From Streptomyces sp. NRRL F-6492 (lineage in GTDB: Bacteria; Actinomycetota; Actinomycetes; Streptomycetales; Streptomycetaceae), in the NCBI RefSeq assembly GCF_001280125.1, contig NZ_LGEG01000091.1:1-64000 (forward strand): a DNA stretch of 64,000 bases, written 5' to 3'. Position numbers and translations under genes: made by a program. The stretch's first letter is position 1. Each line of letters begins with the position of its first letter. Shown here in pieces: positions 62,640 to 64,000 of this stretch. The notes beneath the pieces are model-generated. The model ran no database searches, had not been told where the DNA came from, and worked only from the letters and a program-made list of their open reading frames with translations.

Positions 62640-62879
62640 TTTGCGAAGCTCTGCGAAGGCCCGCGAAGCTCCGTACGAGGTGACGAACGGCCCGCCGGAC
62701 CCCGGACGCAGACGACCGGGTCCTACGACGTCAGGGCATGAGCCGTGCCCCGGACTCCGCCTCCTGCCGGGTCACCGGCGGGCCGTGGTTCGACTTTCGC
62801 AGTGGCACTCCGTGCCATCAACCATGGCCGGATGCCAACTTCTGCGAATCTTCCGGCCTCGTTTTGCCAAGTCTGCGAA
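62640..62879. promoter_or_regulatory. Repeated TGCGAA boxes in the aceA/RamB-type regulator intergenic region
   Basis: Near aceA: TTTGCGAA (62640-62647), TCTGCGAA (62650-62657), CCCGCGAA (62660-62667), each exactly 10 bp apart. Nearer the regulator: TTCGCA (62796-62801, reverse), TCTGCGAA (62841-62848), TTTGCCAA (62863-62870), TCTGCGAA (62872-62879). RamB of corynebacteria binds AA/GTTTGCAAA-like sites, so these are candidate operators for the divergent ScfR. Confidence 0.7.
62803..62817 (+). promoter_or_regulatory. TGGCACT-c-CGTGCCA palindrome in the glyoxylate promoter region
   Basis: A 15-bp palindrome matching the TetR-cluster motif (42638, 46171) at 14 of 15 positions. It lies between the TGCGAA boxes, 127 bp upstream of the ScfR start. 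It may link the glyoxylate locus to the acyl-CoA regulon. Confidence 0.55.
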
Positions 62880-62943
62880 GCCCCGGACGGGCGGGCGGTG
62901 ACCTAGGCTGGGGCCCCGGGAGCACGTCCGAGGGGGAACAGCC

Positions 62944-64000
62944 GTGAGCAAGATCTACGCGGGGGCGCGGCTGCGGCGGCTGCGCGAGGAGCGCCGGCTG
63001 AGCCAGGCCGACCTGGCCAGGGTGCTCCGGATCTCGCCCAGCTATCTGAACCAGATGGAGCACGACACCCGGCCCCTCACGGTCCCCGTCCTGCTGCGGG
63101 TCACCGAGTCGTTCGGCGTCGACCCCGACTTCTTCTCCGAGCGGGACACCGGCCGGCTCCTGGCCGACCTGCGCGAGACCCTCGCCGACGAACTCGACCG
63201 CTCCGCGCTCTCCGCCGCCGACCTCGCGGAACTCGCCTCCCGGCTGCCGCACGTGGCCGCCGTCCTCCTCGACCTCGGCCGCGGCCGCCAGGCCCTCACC
63301 GAGCGCCTCGCCGCCCTGAGCGGCGACCGCGGCGACGCCTCCGCCCCGGACACGGCGCGCGCCCGGACGCCGCACGAGGAGATCCGCGAGTTCTTCTACC
63401 GGCGCCGCAACTACCTCCACGACGCCGACCTCGCGGCCGAGGAGCTCGCGGAGGAGATCGGCGTCCGTCCCGGCGAGGTCCGCCGGACCCTCGCCGCCCG
63501 GCTCGACGAGCGCCACGGCGTCCGGATCGCCTCCGACGCCGACCGGCAGCTCCACCGCTACGACCCCGCCGCCCGCATCCTGCACCTCTCGCCCCGGCTG
63601 CGCCCCGGCCAGCAGGCCTTCCGCATGGCCACCCAGCTCGCCCTGCTCGAACAGGACGCCCTGCTCTCCGCGTACGCCTCCGAGGACTACGAGGAGGGCT
63701 CCCGCACCTGGTCCCTGGCCCGCATCGGCGTCGCCCACCACTTCGCCGCCGCGCTCGTCCTGCCGTACCACGCCTTCCACGCCGCGGCGGAGGAGACGCG
63801 CTACGACGTCGAGCGCCTCACCGACCGCTTCGGCCTCGGCTACGAGACGGTCTGCCACCGCCTCAGCACCCTCCAGCGCCCGCGCCTGCGCGGGGTGCCG
63901 TTCTCCTTCGTCCGCGTCGACCGGGCCGGGAACATGTCCAAGCGCCAGTCCGCCACCGGCTTCCACTTCTCCCGCGCCGGCGGCACCTGCCCCCTCTGGA
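62944..64000 (+). CDS. RamB/ScfR-type short-chain-fatty-acyl regulator (3' end beyond the window)
   Basis: At least 352 residues, cut by the window end. An HTH_3 domain (RLRRLREERRLSQADLARVLRISPSYLNQMEHDTRPL, ~9-45) is followed by a short-chain-fatty-acyl/IrrE-like domain and the family end motif SFVRVDRAGNMSKRQSATGFHFSRAGGTCPLW. This is the RamB/ScfR group that controls acetate and glyoxylate genes in related bacteria. The GTG at 62944 follows GAGGGGGAA. It is divergent from aceA. Confidence 0.9.
   Translation, partial: MSKIYAGARLRRLREERRLSQADLARVLRISPSYLNQMEHDTRPLTVPVLLRVTESFGVDPDFFSERDTGRLLADLRETLADELDRSALSAADLAELASRLPHVAAVLLDLGRGRQALTERLAALSGDRGDASAPDTARARTPHEEIREFFYRRRNYLHDADLAAEELAEEIGVRPGEVRRTLAARLDERHGVRIASDADRQLHRYDPAARILHLSPRLRPGQQAFRMATQLALLEQDALLSAYASEDYEEGSRTWSLARIGVAHHFAAALVLPYHAFHAAAEETRYDVERLTDRFGLGYETVCHRLSTLQRPRLRGVPFSFVRVDRAGNMSKRQSATGFHFSRAGGTCPLW

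Overview
The window is a 64 kb piece of an actinobacterial chromosome, almost certainly Streptomyces. The DNA is very GC-rich with strong third-position GC bias. GTG and even TTG starts are common, short ATGA/GTGA gene overlaps are frequent, and TTA leucine codons are almost absent. The gene families (ScbR/AfsA pair, PucR, ScfR/RamB, DUF2637, HATPase anti-sigma-like proteins) are typical of the genus. No tRNA, rRNA or CRISPR array was seen.

Layout. (1) 0-14 kb: a LuxR-type regulator divergent from a secreted S8 protease, a PP2C-like phosphatase, pyruvate oxidase, an anti-sigma-like ATPase, a DUF2637 membrane protein, an FhuF-like Fe-S protein behind an iron box, a GntR regulator and an NTPase/WD40 protein. 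(2) 14-24 kb: purine catabolism (PucR, three-subunit xanthine dehydrogenase, NCS2/AzgA purine permease, XdhC). (3) 24-31 kb: an Mrr-like membrane nuclease, CsbD, a decayed regulator/efflux pair next to an intact MerR/MFS pair, a GntR/membrane-protein operon with paired operators, and a ROK regulator. (4) 31-33 kb: a TetR regulator divergent from an acyl-CoA dehydrogenase, with a perfect palindrome between them. (5) 33.1-38.9 kb: a small integrated element bounded by a 73-bp perfect direct repeat at the 3' end of that acyl-CoA dehydrogenase gene. It carries a truncated tyrosine integrase, CutA, an XRE-TPR regulator with a TTA codon, an ATPase, several unknowns and a methyltransferase. (6) 39-46 kb: a RibD/DHFR-like reductase, a ComB-like phosphatase, then an SDR, TetR, DUF35, ETF and acyl-CoA dehydrogenase group that shares a TGGCAC-N3-GTGCCA palindrome. 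(7) 46-50.6 kb: a gamma-butyrolactone-type signalling locus (ScbR-like receptor, AfsA-like synthase, two reductase-like proteins, TetR). (8) 50.8-58.5 kb: a cold-shock-like protein and a B12 cluster, with two cobalamin riboswitches, one before a BtuFCD-type ABC transporter and one before metE. Between them lies a radical-SAM-like protein with an atypical CX8CX2C cysteine set. (9) 58.6-64 kb: glyoxylate shunt (aceA, aceB, 3-hydroxyacyl-CoA dehydrogenase) divergent from a RamB/ScfR-type regulator that runs off the window.

How it fits together. Much of the window concerns acyl-CoA and two-carbon metabolism (two acyl-CoA dehydrogenases, ETF, SDR, DUF35, glyoxylate cycle), purine salvage, and B12/methionine economy, each with a visible local regulator or RNA switch. 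The most distinctive items are the att-flanked element with a crippled integrase, the shared palindrome around the ETF locus, the phased TGCGAA boxes before aceA, the radical-SAM protein in the B12 cluster, and the butyrolactone locus.
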